Shown piece after piece: positions 26,080 through 34,607 of a stretch of DNA of 60,741 nt. Numbering within the stretch: position 1 is the stretch's first letter; each line of letters begins with the position of its first letter. The notes below the pieces were generated by a model. The model was not told where the DNA came from. It worked only from the letters and a program-made list of their open reading frames with translations, and did no database searches. The stretch lies in the IMG/VR virus record IMGVR_UViG_3300019093_001482, positions 1 through 60,741 of that record. One strand, 5' to 3'. This stretch comes from a virus. The translations under genes and the position numbers were made by a program.

Positions 26080-26765
26080 TATCTCGATACGGTTCTGTTT
26101 TGATATGGACGCACGGCTACCTTGTCATCAGCATCGCGGGCATTGGGGTTGATCGACAGGGTTCCGTCGAGATAAAAAGCAATACTTACGACACCCGAAA
26201 GCCGTATAGGATTGCCTACTTGCCCGGACAAACTGAATGCCACACCCGTGGAAGATGGCGCAATGGGTTTGAGCGAACTCAATTCACCACCGCTACTCAG
26301 TAAAATGGTGCTATCACCTTGTAAATACTGGATTGCTCCCGGTGCAGGAGCTGCGCCTTCTAGCGCGATACCAGTATTGCCTTGCATTTGTGCATAGTTG
26401 GTCAGCGTGCCAGTCGCTCCCATTGCCATAGATACCGACGCATTTGGCATATAAGCATCGGCATTCAACAGCCCAGTCAAACCAAAAGCGATTCCGGCTG
26501 AGATATTGTCAATTGCCACCCGACGCATTACGGCCAACTCACCGGCTGCAGTAAAAGCGATCCCCGTTGAAGAAGCTGCCAGCAATGCTACTTTCGCGAC
26601 ATCACCAACTGCGTCCATGGTTACACCTGTGGCACCCGCCATGGAAACAGAAGCGCGCTCAAAGACCGTAAATGCGATGCCCGCACTGGAAGACGGTATA
26701 AATACCCTCTGAGCTAAAGGAACAACGCTGTTTAAGGCAGCGGCATTGAGCGTCTGGCCGTTCAT
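26079..26765 (-). CDS. Repetitive beta-rich structural protein
   Basis: The protein has 228 residues made of about eight degenerate units of 20-28 residues with the core S-(S/A)-(T/A)-G-I-A-F-x-x-x-G-x-L. Examples are SSTGIAFTAAGEL, ISAGIAFGLTGLL and SSTGVAFSLSGQV. This is the pattern of a beta-solenoid or of repeated hairpins, suitable for a fibre or decoration. It shares a base with the next gene's start. Function is inferred from context. Confidence 0.65.
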   Translation of the reverse strand: MNGQTLNAAALNSVVPLAQRVFIPSSSAGIAFTVFERASVSMAGATGVTMDAVGDVAKVALLAASSTGIAFTAAGELAVMRRVAIDNISAGIAFGLTGLLNADAYMPNASVSMAMGATGTLTNYAQMQGNTGIALEGAAPAPGAIQYLQGDSTILLSSGGELSSLKPIAPSSTGVAFSLSGQVGNPIRLSGVVSIAFYLDGTLSINPNARDADDKVAVRPYQNRTVSR

Positions 26766-26773
26766 GACTCTGC

Positions 26774-27163
26774 TTAGGTCGCGGTCACTGTCAAAGTCCC
26801 TGGCAACCAGGTCGGAACGTCAGTAACAGCGAACGTCTTGGGTGCGGACAATGGCGCGTAATACAGCATGTTGCCCAGTGTCGCAGCGTCCCACACTGCG
26901 AAATTCGTTGCTGTTACCGGGCTGCCAGAGACACCGTTATAAGTGACAGTGCCCGAGTTACTTGTCTGGCCTGCGGTGGACTGCGCGGCAAAAGCCGTTG
27001 CCTGGCGCGCATACCACCCTGCTGAGATTTCAGTTGCTGGCGTGGCATTGGCAGTTGGATCAGCCGTATGCAGTGATACATACACAGTGGCTGGAGCGGC
27101 AAAGCTTATGCCGCGGACGGTCCCGTCGATGACCTTACCTTTTAAATAATTTGATGCTGGCAT
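26774..27163 (-). CDS. Phage tail fibre-like protein
   Basis: A 129-residue protein from the ATG at 27163, preceded by a GGGGG run; an ATG ten codons earlier overlaps the previous gene. The sequence VYVSLHTADPT followed by a conserved Trp-Tyr-Ala-Arg segment (GWYARQATAF) and TNFAVWDAA is the recognisable core of small phage tail fibre proteins. No transmembrane segment. Probably a baseplate or neck-associated spike component. Confidence 0.7.
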   Translation of the reverse strand: MPASNYLKGKVIDGTVRGISFAAPATVYVSLHTADPTANATPATEISAGWYARQATAFAAQSTAGQTSNSGTVTYNGVSGSPVTATNFAVWDAATLGNMLYYAPLSAPKTFAVTDVPTWLPGTLTVTAT

Positions 27164-27176
27164 TGTGCCCCCGTTG

Positions 27177-27803
27177 TTAAAAGTAGCGGCCACGCTGACG
27201 CGGCCTATGTGAAGAAAATCCCCGTGCGTTCTGTATCGATATCGCCGCCATCTTTCCGTTGAACTCGCTTTCGAGACGCAATCCTTCGCTTGGGTTTGAA
27301 AACGGCATGCCCGGCTGAAGCATCAGCATCGATTTGGCACCTGTCGCTATCGCCAGCGCGTATTGGTCATAGAACCGGTTTTCAATACCCACTGCGTTGT
27401 TGCTTGGTTTGAGACAAGCCTGAATTTGCAGCAACAAACCGTCACCTGGCGGTGGCAGCAAGACGACCGTTTTGCGATCAGTTGTATGAATGCTCTGGCA
27501 AACACCCGCCTGGTTAGGGTACTCACGCCAGTTGTCAGGTAATTGGCCTTCAGCTTGAATGGTTAAACGTTGTGCGTTCAACGTTGCACGCTCAATCCGC
27601 ACCAGCTCAGACTTCGATTCAAGATTCAAGTCATATTCCATAAGGCCGGCAGACGTGTTGATTTCATCGAGCCACAGTGTCCACACACGAGTACGGCTGA
27701 AAAAATGCTGTGCAGCTCGTAAAAGTGCATGATCCAGCTCCAGTTCAGAGCAGCCTGATACGTAGGGTGAAACGTCGCGGTAAAGGCTTTCCCATGTCTG
27801 CAT
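27177..27803 (-). CDS. Neck/tail completion protein
   Basis: Product of 208 residues, mainly helical at its N-terminus (WESLYRDVSPYVSGCSELEL) with a beta domain and a closing helix (YDQYALAIATGAKSMLMLQP). The helix pattern with a mid-protein beta insertion resembles head-to-tail connector proteins of podovirus-like phages. It follows the adaptor-like gene by 2 nt. Family not certain. Confidence 0.65.
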   Translation of the reverse strand: MQTWESLYRDVSPYVSGCSELELDHALLRAAQHFFSRTRVWTLWLDEINTSAGLMEYDLNLESKSELVRIERATLNAQRLTIQAEGQLPDNWREYPNQAGVCQSIHTTDRKTVVLLPPPGDGLLLQIQACLKPSNNAVGIENRFYDQYALAIATGAKSMLMLQPGMPFSNPSEGLRLESEFNGKMAAISIQNARGFSSHRPRQRGRYF

Positions 27804-27805
27804 GG

Positions 27806-28456
27806 CTATCTCACCCCTGGCTTGATCAAGGCTGGCTGCGACTTCGTGGCATCAAATGCCAGATCAGTTTGCGTCTTGGCACCCAGCGCTGTCAGGAAAC
27901 TGTTTTGATAAAAGCTGCGCTTCTCAGCCACGTCTGCAAATTCGTCGTCCTTGGAATAGGCACGGAACAACATCCAGTCCAGGATCTGATTTGTTACGAT
28001 GTCTGCAAATATCGGTGAATTTTCTGTATCGCACCTGGTCGGCATGACAGAAAATAGGCATTCAACACTGGCTTTGCTGCTTGCCGGCGGGTAGACGCTG
28101 AATCGGGTCGGGTCGCGCTGGTCAACCATGTAATGCTTGATGACATCTGCTTGTTTCTCTACGCGCCACGCGGGAGCGAATGCATTGAGTTTTTCTGTAC
28201 TGATCAATTTGATCGCTCTGCCTGATGTATTAGCCTCGACTGCGAGTAATCTCAGGCCATCCGCAGGTATTGCCTGCTTCCAGCCAGGTGTTAGAGCCAC
28301 ACTTCTATTTGCCACACTCATGTCTGGCCGTAGCTGAACAATCTGAATTTGTGCATCATTCAGATAGTCCAACCACTCAGCAGTGGTCCAGCGGTATGTA
28401 GACAGATCCTGAGCGATACCCTGGGCCTGTCGAATGAGTGCGGATGCCAATATCAT
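27806..28456 (-). CDS. Head-tail adaptor-like protein
   Basis: The protein has 216 residues. It begins with a helix and the motif YRWTTAEWLDYLNDAQIQIV, then beta strands (GLRLLAVEANTSG) and a long closing helix containing DWMLFRAYSKDDEF. The W-x-x-x-E-W-L-x-x-L-N-D-A pattern is the one I associate with phage adaptor (DUF6682-like) proteins that dock on the portal. Overlap of 4 nt with the upstream gene indicates coupling. Assigned from memory of the family. Confidence 0.7.
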   Translation of the reverse strand: MILASALIRQAQGIAQDLSTYRWTTAEWLDYLNDAQIQIVQLRPDMSVANRSVALTPGWKQAIPADGLRLLAVEANTSGRAIKLISTEKLNAFAPAWRVEKQADVIKHYMVDQRDPTRFSVYPPASSKASVECLFSVMPTRCDTENSPIFADIVTNQILDWMLFRAYSKDDEFADVAEKRSFYQNSFLTALGAKTQTDLAFDATKSQPALIKPGVR

Positions 28457-28827
28457 TCGTCTTCCATTGACGTGAAAATGCGTGCTTTACAGTTCTGCCG
28501 CAATCTGTCTTCGGTCAGGCCATCAATATCACGCTGTTGGATGCCAATTTCAGCGGCATATTCCTTAAGCTGCACATGGCTCATGGCATCAACAGACCTC
28601 GGGCGCGGCACTACCGGGCTTTCTTCTATTTCAGTAGTTGCTTGTGCTTCAGTGGTCGCTTTTGCTTCGGCAATGGCTTTCAGGGCTTGCACAACATTGG
28701 TCAAACCTGCCTGTTCAGCAATAGATTTCAGTGCATTAGTGCCTGGGGCTTTTGAATCCACTGTTTTTTCTGCAGTGAGAGTTAAGGCCCCAGGCAGAAC
28801 ACTCTTGCGTTCGCTTTTCCTACCCAT
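28453..28827 (-). CDS. Small head-region protein, unknown function
   Basis: A protein of 124 residues: a basic N-terminus, an Ala/Thr/Glu-rich central linker and a C-terminal helical domain (VDAMSHVQLKEYAAEIGIQ, then LTEDRLRQNC) that resembles a SAP/Rho-N-like two-helix fold. It overlaps the next gene by ATGA. The position after the capsid and decoration genes suggests a head-completion or DNA-contacting role, which is inference. Confidence 0.6.
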   Translation of the reverse strand: MGRKSERKSVLPGALTLTAEKTVDSKAPGTNALKSIAEQAGLTNVVQALKAIAEAKATTEAQATTEIEESPVVPRPRSVDAMSHVQLKEYAAEIGIQQRDIDGLTEDRLRQNCKARIFTSMEDE

Positions 28828-28829
28828 GG

Positions 28830-29297
28830 TTATGCACCGTGCAATGCAGGACGTGCGAAGACCGTCAGACGGATTTTCGCGCCGACCACCAGGCCAGCAG
28901 CAGCAACACCTATTTTCAGACCTAAGCTTTGCTCAACAGCACTTGGCGCGGCATTCAGGAGCGAAACTTTGTTTTCCGCCTGTATGCCACCGGTCTGGCC
29001 GATGGTACTGGCAGCAAATGCTTCATTGCCGCATGTGCGCGCATTGTCGACCAGGCCGGCTTTACCACTTACCAGACCGCAGTCCAATGTGATGGCAGCG
29101 CCAGTGTCGAGGTCGTCGCAAGTGAGTTTCAGGCCAGTTACCACGTATCCGCATGGCAAAATCGTCATTTCGATAACGTCATTGGCAGCCAGACCGGCAA
29201 CGGTGATGTAGTCCCCAAAGATAACGATGGGTTCATAACCACTGGCGTTAATCGCCGGATAATTGTTCGCGATTTGAATGGATTGTTTCAGAGACAT
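28830..29297 (-). CDS. Putative head decoration or capsid-associated protein
   Basis: Product of 155 residues. The start is set at 29297 because GAGGAA lies 6-7 nt upstream; an earlier ATG lacks this. The sequence is beta-rich (DVIEMTILPCGYVVTGLKLT and KIRLTVFARPAL) without enzymatic motifs. It is the first gene after the major capsid protein, where decoration or fibre-docking proteins usually lie. Family not recognised. Confidence 0.65.
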   Translation of the reverse strand: MSLKQSIQIANNYPAINASGYEPIVIFGDYITVAGLAANDVIEMTILPCGYVVTGLKLTCDDLDTGAAITLDCGLVSGKAGLVDNARTCGNEAFAASTIGQTGGIQAENKVSLLNAAPSAVEQSLGLKIGVAAAGLVVGAKIRLTVFARPALHGA

Positions 29298-29369
29298 GAT
29301 TTTCCTCAGAACGTGAGTTTCCAAACCTGTTCGGGATTGAGTACCCGAACGAGGTGCAGATAAATGTGA

Positions 29370-30500
29370 TTAGTCGATGGTTGTGTAAGCGGTGTCGATG
29401 GACTGCACACCGAAATCCATGTTGTTGTAGCGGGTCTTGTCAAAGCCAGCGATCATGCGAACAACGATCACGCTTTCTTCGCCATGATCCACAGATGATT
29501 CAGACAGCTCATAGCGAACATTACCTTTTTGCCCCTTCATGCCATGTGCAACGGCCACTGCATGGGCACCCAGGAACAAATTTCGAACGGCGTTGACATT
29601 GCCACCGGCACCGTAATCGTTGAATTTCACGCAGGTTTCATGCTTCGTCACCAATGCGCCGTTATAGTAGGCATCACCACCCTGGAAGATGGGGGACTTC
29701 GCACCAACTGCAGCCGCCTTTGCTTTTTCCAGCGTCAACCAGCCTGCGTCACCAACTTCACGACGCAAGTCATACATTGATTCTGGAGAGGTCAAGAGCA
29801 CAAAGCACTTATCGGAACCGCTGTTTGGCGTTTCCACGCTGACCGGCTCCATGCGAGCGCCTTTCTTGCCTTCGAGGGAAAACATTTTCGAGGCACGAAC
29901 AAGGGCACGGTCAATCACCGCTGTGCTCATTTTGGAAGTTGCGCCACCATCTACCAAAGTGGCTTTTGTCAGACCATCACCGACTTGCAGATGGGCTGCA
30001 TCTGGCACTGTCAAAGGATTGGGGAAACCTGTCCAGTTATTTGGATAATGCTGAATTTCGTCACCCACGCCGCGCGCACCGCAGGCATACATATGAATCA
30101 GTTCATCTTGAACTTCAGCCATGTAGTCCGACAGACGGGCACGCGCTTGCTTGGCGATATCCTGGCGAACACGTTTTTGTGACATAACATCGCCGACGTT
30201 GACCAACTGCCGGCTCTTATCGATACGCATTTTATGCGTATAGTGAGACAGTCTTTGCTCACGACCTTCGCCTTTTTCGTCGCCCTCGATAGGCTTGCCG
30301 CGCAACTTGGCGATCAGAGTGGTAGTGACTTCATCACCAGGACCAGATTCGAGGTCTGACTTGATGACAACAGGCATGGCAGCATCTTCGCCACCTGTCA
30401 TTTTTGTCCAGAAGGATTTCTTCTGAGCTTCAACTGCGATCTTTGCAGACCATACTTTCACTGCCGCCGGATCGGAAGGCAGAATAGAAGTGCGTGACAT
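29370..30500 (-). CDS. Major capsid protein, N4-gp56 family
   Basis: The protein has 376 residues. Start at 30500, with AAAGGAAAA upstream; an in-frame ATG 16 codons earlier has a poor context. The sequence around residues 20-80 (IAVEAQKKSFWTKMTG, then GDEVTTTLIAKLRG) and RRSQ-type basic segment KMRIDKSRQLVNVGD are what I recognise from the N4-gp56 (DUF4043) capsid family, and the C-terminus AGFDKTRYNNMDFGV also fits. It is preceded by scaffold and CsrA-like genes. It should form the HK97-fold capsid shell. Confidence 0.85.
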   Translation of the reverse strand: MSRTSILPSDPAAVKVWSAKIAVEAQKKSFWTKMTGGEDAAMPVVIKSDLESGPGDEVTTTLIAKLRGKPIEGDEKGEGREQRLSHYTHKMRIDKSRQLVNVGDVMSQKRVRQDIAKQARARLSDYMAEVQDELIHMYACGARGVGDEIQHYPNNWTGFPNPLTVPDAAHLQVGDGLTKATLVDGGATSKMSTAVIDRALVRASKMFSLEGKKGARMEPVSVETPNSGSDKCFVLLTSPESMYDLRREVGDAGWLTLEKAKAAAVGAKSPIFQGGDAYYNGALVTKHETCVKFNDYGAGGNVNAVRNLFLGAHAVAVAHGMKGQKGNVRYELSESSVDHGEESVIVVRMIAGFDKTRYNNMDFGVQSIDTAYTTID

Positions 30501-30572
30501 AGTTTTCCTTTCATGGAAAATTACGACACACTCCTGCGTGTCAATCATTTAACCCAGGCTACCCCTGGTTAC

Positions 30573-30755
30573 TTATGCGATTTTGTTAGTCGCAATCTCT
30601 TGCGGCCTAGTCACGATTATGCTCTTGTCAGCAACAATACGTAACCGGGCTCGCTTTCCTTCTTTATGCTCGACAACGATGCGTATTCTGCCGTTGTCGA
30701 TATCAATGGCTTGGCCGACTTTAACGTCCACGGACATGCCGTGCTGCTGGGTCAT
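30573..30755 (-). CDS. CsrA/RsmA-like RNA-binding protein
   Basis: Sixty residues, the usual CsrA length. After a short leader (TQQHGMSVDV) the sequence KVGQAIDIDNGRIRIVV aligns with the CsrA pattern G-E-x-(I/L)-x-I-G-D-x-(V/I)-x-(V/I), and KRARLRIVADKSIIVTRPQEI aligns with G-N-x-V-R-I-G-(I/V)-x-A-P-K-x-x-x-V-x-R-x-E-(I/V). CsrA dimers bind GGA in loops of mRNA leaders. The canonical N-terminal LILTR strand is changed, so binding may differ. It lies between scaffold and capsid genes, 2 nt after the scaffold stop. Confidence 0.75.
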   Translation of the reverse strand: MTQQHGMSVDVKVGQAIDIDNGRIRIVVEHKEGKRARLRIVADKSIIVTRPQEIATNKIA

Positions 30756-30757
30756 AC

Positions 30758-31693
30758 TTATGTTCCTGCCAGCATGCGTTCGATTTCGTCAGGCGACATC
30801 TTGGCGATTGCGCGTTCCAGGTCTTCGCCTTCCAGCGTGGCAAAACGTGCGATCGGATCGTTATCGACCTTCTGCGAGTCAGCCACTGGCAGCGCGCCCA
30901 GTGTTTTGACGTTGTGACGTGGCTCGTTCTTGCTTTGCGGCTCTGCCGGCGCTGCTGCAGGCTGTGCCTGAGCGGCAATACCATGACGCATTTTCATGGT
31001 GCTATGCGCTTGAGCCAAAGCCCACTTGGACGCGACCAGGTTATCGTCCGGCATGCCATTGGCTATCGCCTCCTGCCCAAAAACTCGCACCAAGGTGTCA
31101 AATTCCTTACCAAGTTTCTCGTCAGAATAGTCAATACCTTCCACTTTCGCTTGTTTGGTCAAGGCAATGACTTCACGATCCCACTCACGGTGCAACTGCT
31201 GTTGCGTCATTTCGGCAGCGACTTCAGCTTTTGTTTCCGCCTTCGTTTCAGCGCGATCCAGCTTGCTAATTTCGCCTTGTACCCTGGTATCAATGGCCGA
31301 ATATTCAGCGGCAGTGATTTCACCTTCAATCAATTTTGCCAGGGCGGTGGCTTTTTCGCCTGTGAGTTCTTCGCGCTTGGCTTTTGAATCTGCTATTTCA
31401 GCATCAGACTTGTAGAGCGGCTTTGTGCGGTCAGCAGGAATTGACTCTTGCTTGTCATCAGCTTCAGGCTTTGCGGTATCTTCTACCTTGGCATCTGGCT
31501 TGGGTTCATCTTCAGGCTTCTTTTCAGCCGTGGCTGCGCCCTTGTCTGCATCATCATTGGTGTCGTTTTTGTCGTCATCACCATCAGCATTGCCTTTGGC
31601 GACATCAACGTCATCGCCAGCGTCGTCGTCGAGTGCAGCAATTTCCTCTGCTGTGAGGAATTTCAATTCGTCTTCTGTATATCCGTGCGACAT
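30758..31693 (-). CDS. Capsid scaffolding-type protein
   Basis: Product of 311 residues, strongly acidic near the N-terminus (AEEIAALDDDAGDDVDVAK followed by many D, E and K), then long predicted helices and a C-terminal helix (EDLERAIAKMSPDEIERML). Low sequence complexity, high charge and location just upstream of the capsid gene are typical of podovirus scaffolds. No protease motif seen. Confidence 0.75.
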   Translation of the reverse strand: MSHGYTEDELKFLTAEEIAALDDDAGDDVDVAKGNADGDDDKNDTNDDADKGAATAEKKPEDEPKPDAKVEDTAKPEADDKQESIPADRTKPLYKSDAEIADSKAKREELTGEKATALAKLIEGEITAAEYSAIDTRVQGEISKLDRAETKAETKAEVAAEMTQQQLHREWDREVIALTKQAKVEGIDYSDEKLGKEFDTLVRVFGQEAIANGMPDDNLVASKWALAQAHSTMKMRHGIAAQAQPAAAPAEPQSKNEPRHNVKTLGALPVADSQKVDNDPIARFATLEGEDLERAIAKMSPDEIERMLAGT

Positions 31694-31717
31694 AGTAATT
31701 TCGCTCCTGCGAGTTGT

Positions 31718-31987
31718 TTAGTTGGTTTGGTTGATTTCCTGCTTGCACAGCTCGCCATCAGCGACGCAAACGCGCATAGTCCGGCCATCGGCATCCTTGA
31801 AGTACTCGATACCACCCAGCATTTGCGCTGTCACGGCATCAGCAGGTGCTTCTTTCAGAGCTCGGACGCGGTCCAGACGATCAATAGGCTCAAACTCCGC
31901 CTGGCTTTTCACTTCTTCCGTGGTTTCATCTGCTGGCTCGACTGGAATTGTTTTTGGAAGAATCGCGCTTGTTTTCTTTACCATCAT
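31718..31987 (-). CDS. Small acidic protein after portal, unknown
   Basis: The protein has 89 residues. Its ATG overlaps the portal stop (ATGATG, with TGA inside), and a second ATG follows immediately; GGAG lies upstream. The C-terminal half has a small beta motif (GGIEYFKDADGRTMRVCVAD) with two cysteines. No family recognised. Its position between portal and scaffold suggests a head assembly function. Confidence 0.6.
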   Translation of the reverse strand: MMVKKTSAILPKTIPVEPADETTEEVKSQAEFEPIDRLDRVRALKEAPADAVTAQMLGGIEYFKDADGRTMRVCVADGELCKQEINQTN

Positions 31988-34146
31988 CCTGCTCCTTGAA
32001 TATTGTCTGTCGGGGTCATCGTTTCAATTCCAGTGGCAGCACCATCAGCTTGCAAGGGTGCTGGCGGCATTGCTTGAGGCGGTTGATCAACTGGTACAGG
32101 TACCATTTCAGGCGCTTGCGGCATGCCTGGGTTTTGATCCCTAAATCCTACAGACTTCAATAGCTCGTCCGCAACCGGGGTCACTCCTGGCACTTGCGCA
32201 ATGGTTTGACTGGCTTGCATCGCCACATACACTGCCTCGATTGTCTTCTTCAGGCGATCAGCATCTATCTGTTCACCCTGGGCATTTGCCTTGACGATAT
32301 CGGCCTTGGCCTGCGCCATTTGCGCTTCGATTTGAGCCTGCTGCAGAGCCTGTTGCTGTTGCTGCGCCTGCTGTTGCTCAGGTGTAGGTGGCTCGTCTGG
32401 GTCTGTCATGCCAGTGATTTGGCGTATGCGCTGGATGACCAGTTTCTTGTTGGGCAGGTCAGCGAGTTCAAAGACAGTATCCAGCAAGGCTGTCACGACT
32501 TGCGGGGCAGTAGGCGCCAACTGTGTCAGCAATTGCATCAATGACTCAAAAGCTGCCTGCTGCAGCGTCTGCTTCCAGGCATTCTCGCCTATGACGAACA
32601 TCGCCTTGCGTGCCGTCATGTCATTCAGCAATTGTCCTGTTACCGGGTCTTTCTGATTGATGCGGACATATTCCCGTTTCTTGCGCTCACCGGTAATGCT
32701 GAATGTCTTGGCTTCGTTGTAATACTGTTCAATCAGGCTGAGCTTGATTTCACCTTCCATCTGGCGCGAGAACAGCATGTTGTCAAAAATCTCGGCAGTT
32801 TGTTGACTGCCCTGCTCTGACTTGCGTTGGATGGCAATGCCAGATGTCGCATTGGTGTCACGGCCAAGGTTCTCGCTGGTCACTCCAGAAGCATTGCGGA
32901 TAATCTCGCGGTCGGCTTGCGCCAACTGCAAATTGCCTTGCGCCACATCGTTCTCACGGTGCGTTTTCAGCTTCTCCAATCCGCCTTTTGCCAGCAAAAC
33001 AAACGCATCAGGAGCCAGCAATTCATCCCGCGCTTCTTCTGCAGTCATCACGTTGTCATCGAAGGCATCCGCCTCAGCGATCACCTGGTTGGTGGAAATG
33101 ACGTGTATTGCCTTGGACATACGCTTATTCAGGGCATCTTGTGGGCTGCGCACAGGTCTGATGACTGAATAAGGCGCATTGTCCTTCTTCCGGCGATAGC
33201 ACCAATACGGCACGAACGGAAAGCGATTGTGCTTATACGGGCTTGGGCTATCGTGAATAATGTACTTCGCCGTCATGACCGTGCACTGCATCAGCATGCG
33301 CGTGCGGTCAATGGCTGAAGCTCCCTTGCCTGTCGTTTCTTTGGTTGGCTCTTTGTACCAGGCTTCAATCAGCGTGACGCGCTCACGGTCGTTATGTTCC
33401 CATGCGGCATAGTCGTACATGTTGTACTTGTCCGTGGTGCCCTCATAGTCGTTCGTGTCATCAAGCCGCTTGCCATTGAAGTATTCAAGAAACTGCTCCC
33501 GGTCTTGGTGCACGGCAGAGGCGCGTAACTCCCGCTCTTTGTCGGGGAAGTAGGCAATCGCGACATCAAGATCAATGGTCCTGAACCTGAACAGATAGCG
33601 ACTATCCTCCAGATCACGACGAGAACCCAGGCTGTCATACAGAATATTGCGCCACGATTCATAGCGCGAGTATATGGGCTCATCCTCTGGATCAGGGGAA
33701 ATGCCGATTTCGAGCCAGCCCAAACCGGCTTTAAAGCAATCGTCAGCAGCCGCGCTGCGCTCGAATTCAACCCGATTGACATCAGCGATGTACTTCAGCA
33801 GCTTGGTTTTGCACTTGGCATCCTCGTCTGCGCCTTCGTCATCATCACGCGCCATGACCTCAAAATCTACCCTGGTGCGTCGCTCAACGCCTATCAGCCA
33901 GTCTACTGTGGGCTTGATTTCATTGTAGACAGTCGGCTGCTGGCCACGGCCCTTGAGTTCGGCAATTTCATCCGGACGCCACTGCATCGAGTCGTAGTAG
34001 TCTTCATCAAGCGCTATCTGGAAACGGTTAGCCTGCTGCCTTCGCATTTCGGTCTCAAACCAGTTAAACAGACGGCCATGCTTGATACGCGCCTTCTCTT
34101 CCTTGGACGCATTTATACCTGGCTTTTCTTCGGTTACAACACTCAC
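31984..34146 (-). CDS. Portal protein, P22-like family
   Basis: A protein of 720 residues, within the usual range for P22-like portals. Early segment LFNWFETEMRRQQANRFQIA, then the motif YDSMQW and PTVYNEIKPTVDWLIGVERR, then WRNILYDSLGSRRDLED, are characteristic of this family. A long, Gln/Ala-rich coiled coil near residues 590-680 (EQQQAQQQQQALQQAQIEA) forms a barrel-like extension. It follows the 154-residue gene with ATGA overlap. The dodecameric portal is the DNA channel and the packaging motor dock. Confidence 0.9.
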   Translation of the reverse strand: MSVVTEEKPGINASKEEKARIKHGRLFNWFETEMRRQQANRFQIALDEDYYDSMQWRPDEIAELKGRGQQPTVYNEIKPTVDWLIGVERRTRVDFEVMARDDDEGADEDAKCKTKLLKYIADVNRVEFERSAAADDCFKAGLGWLEIGISPDPEDEPIYSRYESWRNILYDSLGSRRDLEDSRYLFRFRTIDLDVAIAYFPDKERELRASAVHQDREQFLEYFNGKRLDDTNDYEGTTDKYNMYDYAAWEHNDRERVTLIEAWYKEPTKETTGKGASAIDRTRMLMQCTVMTAKYIIHDSPSPYKHNRFPFVPYWCYRRKKDNAPYSVIRPVRSPQDALNKRMSKAIHVISTNQVIAEADAFDDNVMTAEEARDELLAPDAFVLLAKGGLEKLKTHRENDVAQGNLQLAQADREIIRNASGVTSENLGRDTNATSGIAIQRKSEQGSQQTAEIFDNMLFSRQMEGEIKLSLIEQYYNEAKTFSITGERKKREYVRINQKDPVTGQLLNDMTARKAMFVIGENAWKQTLQQAAFESLMQLLTQLAPTAPQVVTALLDTVFELADLPNKKLVIQRIRQITGMTDPDEPPTPEQQQAQQQQQALQQAQIEAQMAQAKADIVKANAQGEQIDADRLKKTIEAVYVAMQASQTIAQVPGVTPVADELLKSVGFRDQNPGMPQAPEMVPVPVDQPPQAMPPAPLQADGAATGIETMTPTDNIQGAG

Positions 34147-34607
34147 AGTAGGCTCTCGCTTATCACTTTACCGTTCACATCGGTCTGGGTTACCTCCAGA
34201 ATCCCCTTGCCTTTTGCCTCTAATCTTGAGGCGCGGGACGCTGGTGGCATGGTTAGCAAGTCTGGGAGAAACTGGATAATCACGTCAACCAGGGTCGAAA
34301 CTTCGAGACGGATCAACGCACGGCCAAGCGTGGGCAGTGCTGCAGCAGCTTCCATGAAGCATTCTTCTGTTGGGCGTCCATCAGGATTGGCGTACTTGCC
34401 AGCGCTTGATAGACAAATCCCGAACACGCCAGCACCCAACCCGCCAAGAGGCGACCAGATAAGCATCACTGGCTCGCCGTCTGCCATATCCCATTCAAGC
34501 GATACGCAGTAGCCTTTGAATTCGGCTGTCTTGTGAGTCTTGGGCCCGCCGATGCCAAACATGGCCTGGCCAGTGGCGGACACGATCATTGATTTATTAA
34601 GGTTCAA
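34143..34607 (-). CDS. Conserved-looking protein between terL and portal, unknown
   Basis: Product of 154 residues with the start overlapping the terL stop as ATGA and the end overlapping the portal start. The N-terminal half has strands (GYCVSLEWDMADGEPVMLIW) and a glycine stretch (GGLGAGVFGIC); the C-terminal half is helical (TLVDVIIQFLPDLLT). No signal peptide, no clear membrane helix. Tight coupling suggests a packaging-related role, but no family is recognised. Confidence 0.65.
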   Translation of the reverse strand: MNLNKSMIVSATGQAMFGIGGPKTHKTAEFKGYCVSLEWDMADGEPVMLIWSPLGGLGAGVFGICLSSAGKYANPDGRPTEECFMEAAAALPTLGRALIRLEVSTLVDVIIQFLPDLLTMPPASRASRLEAKGKGILEVTQTDVNGKVISESLL

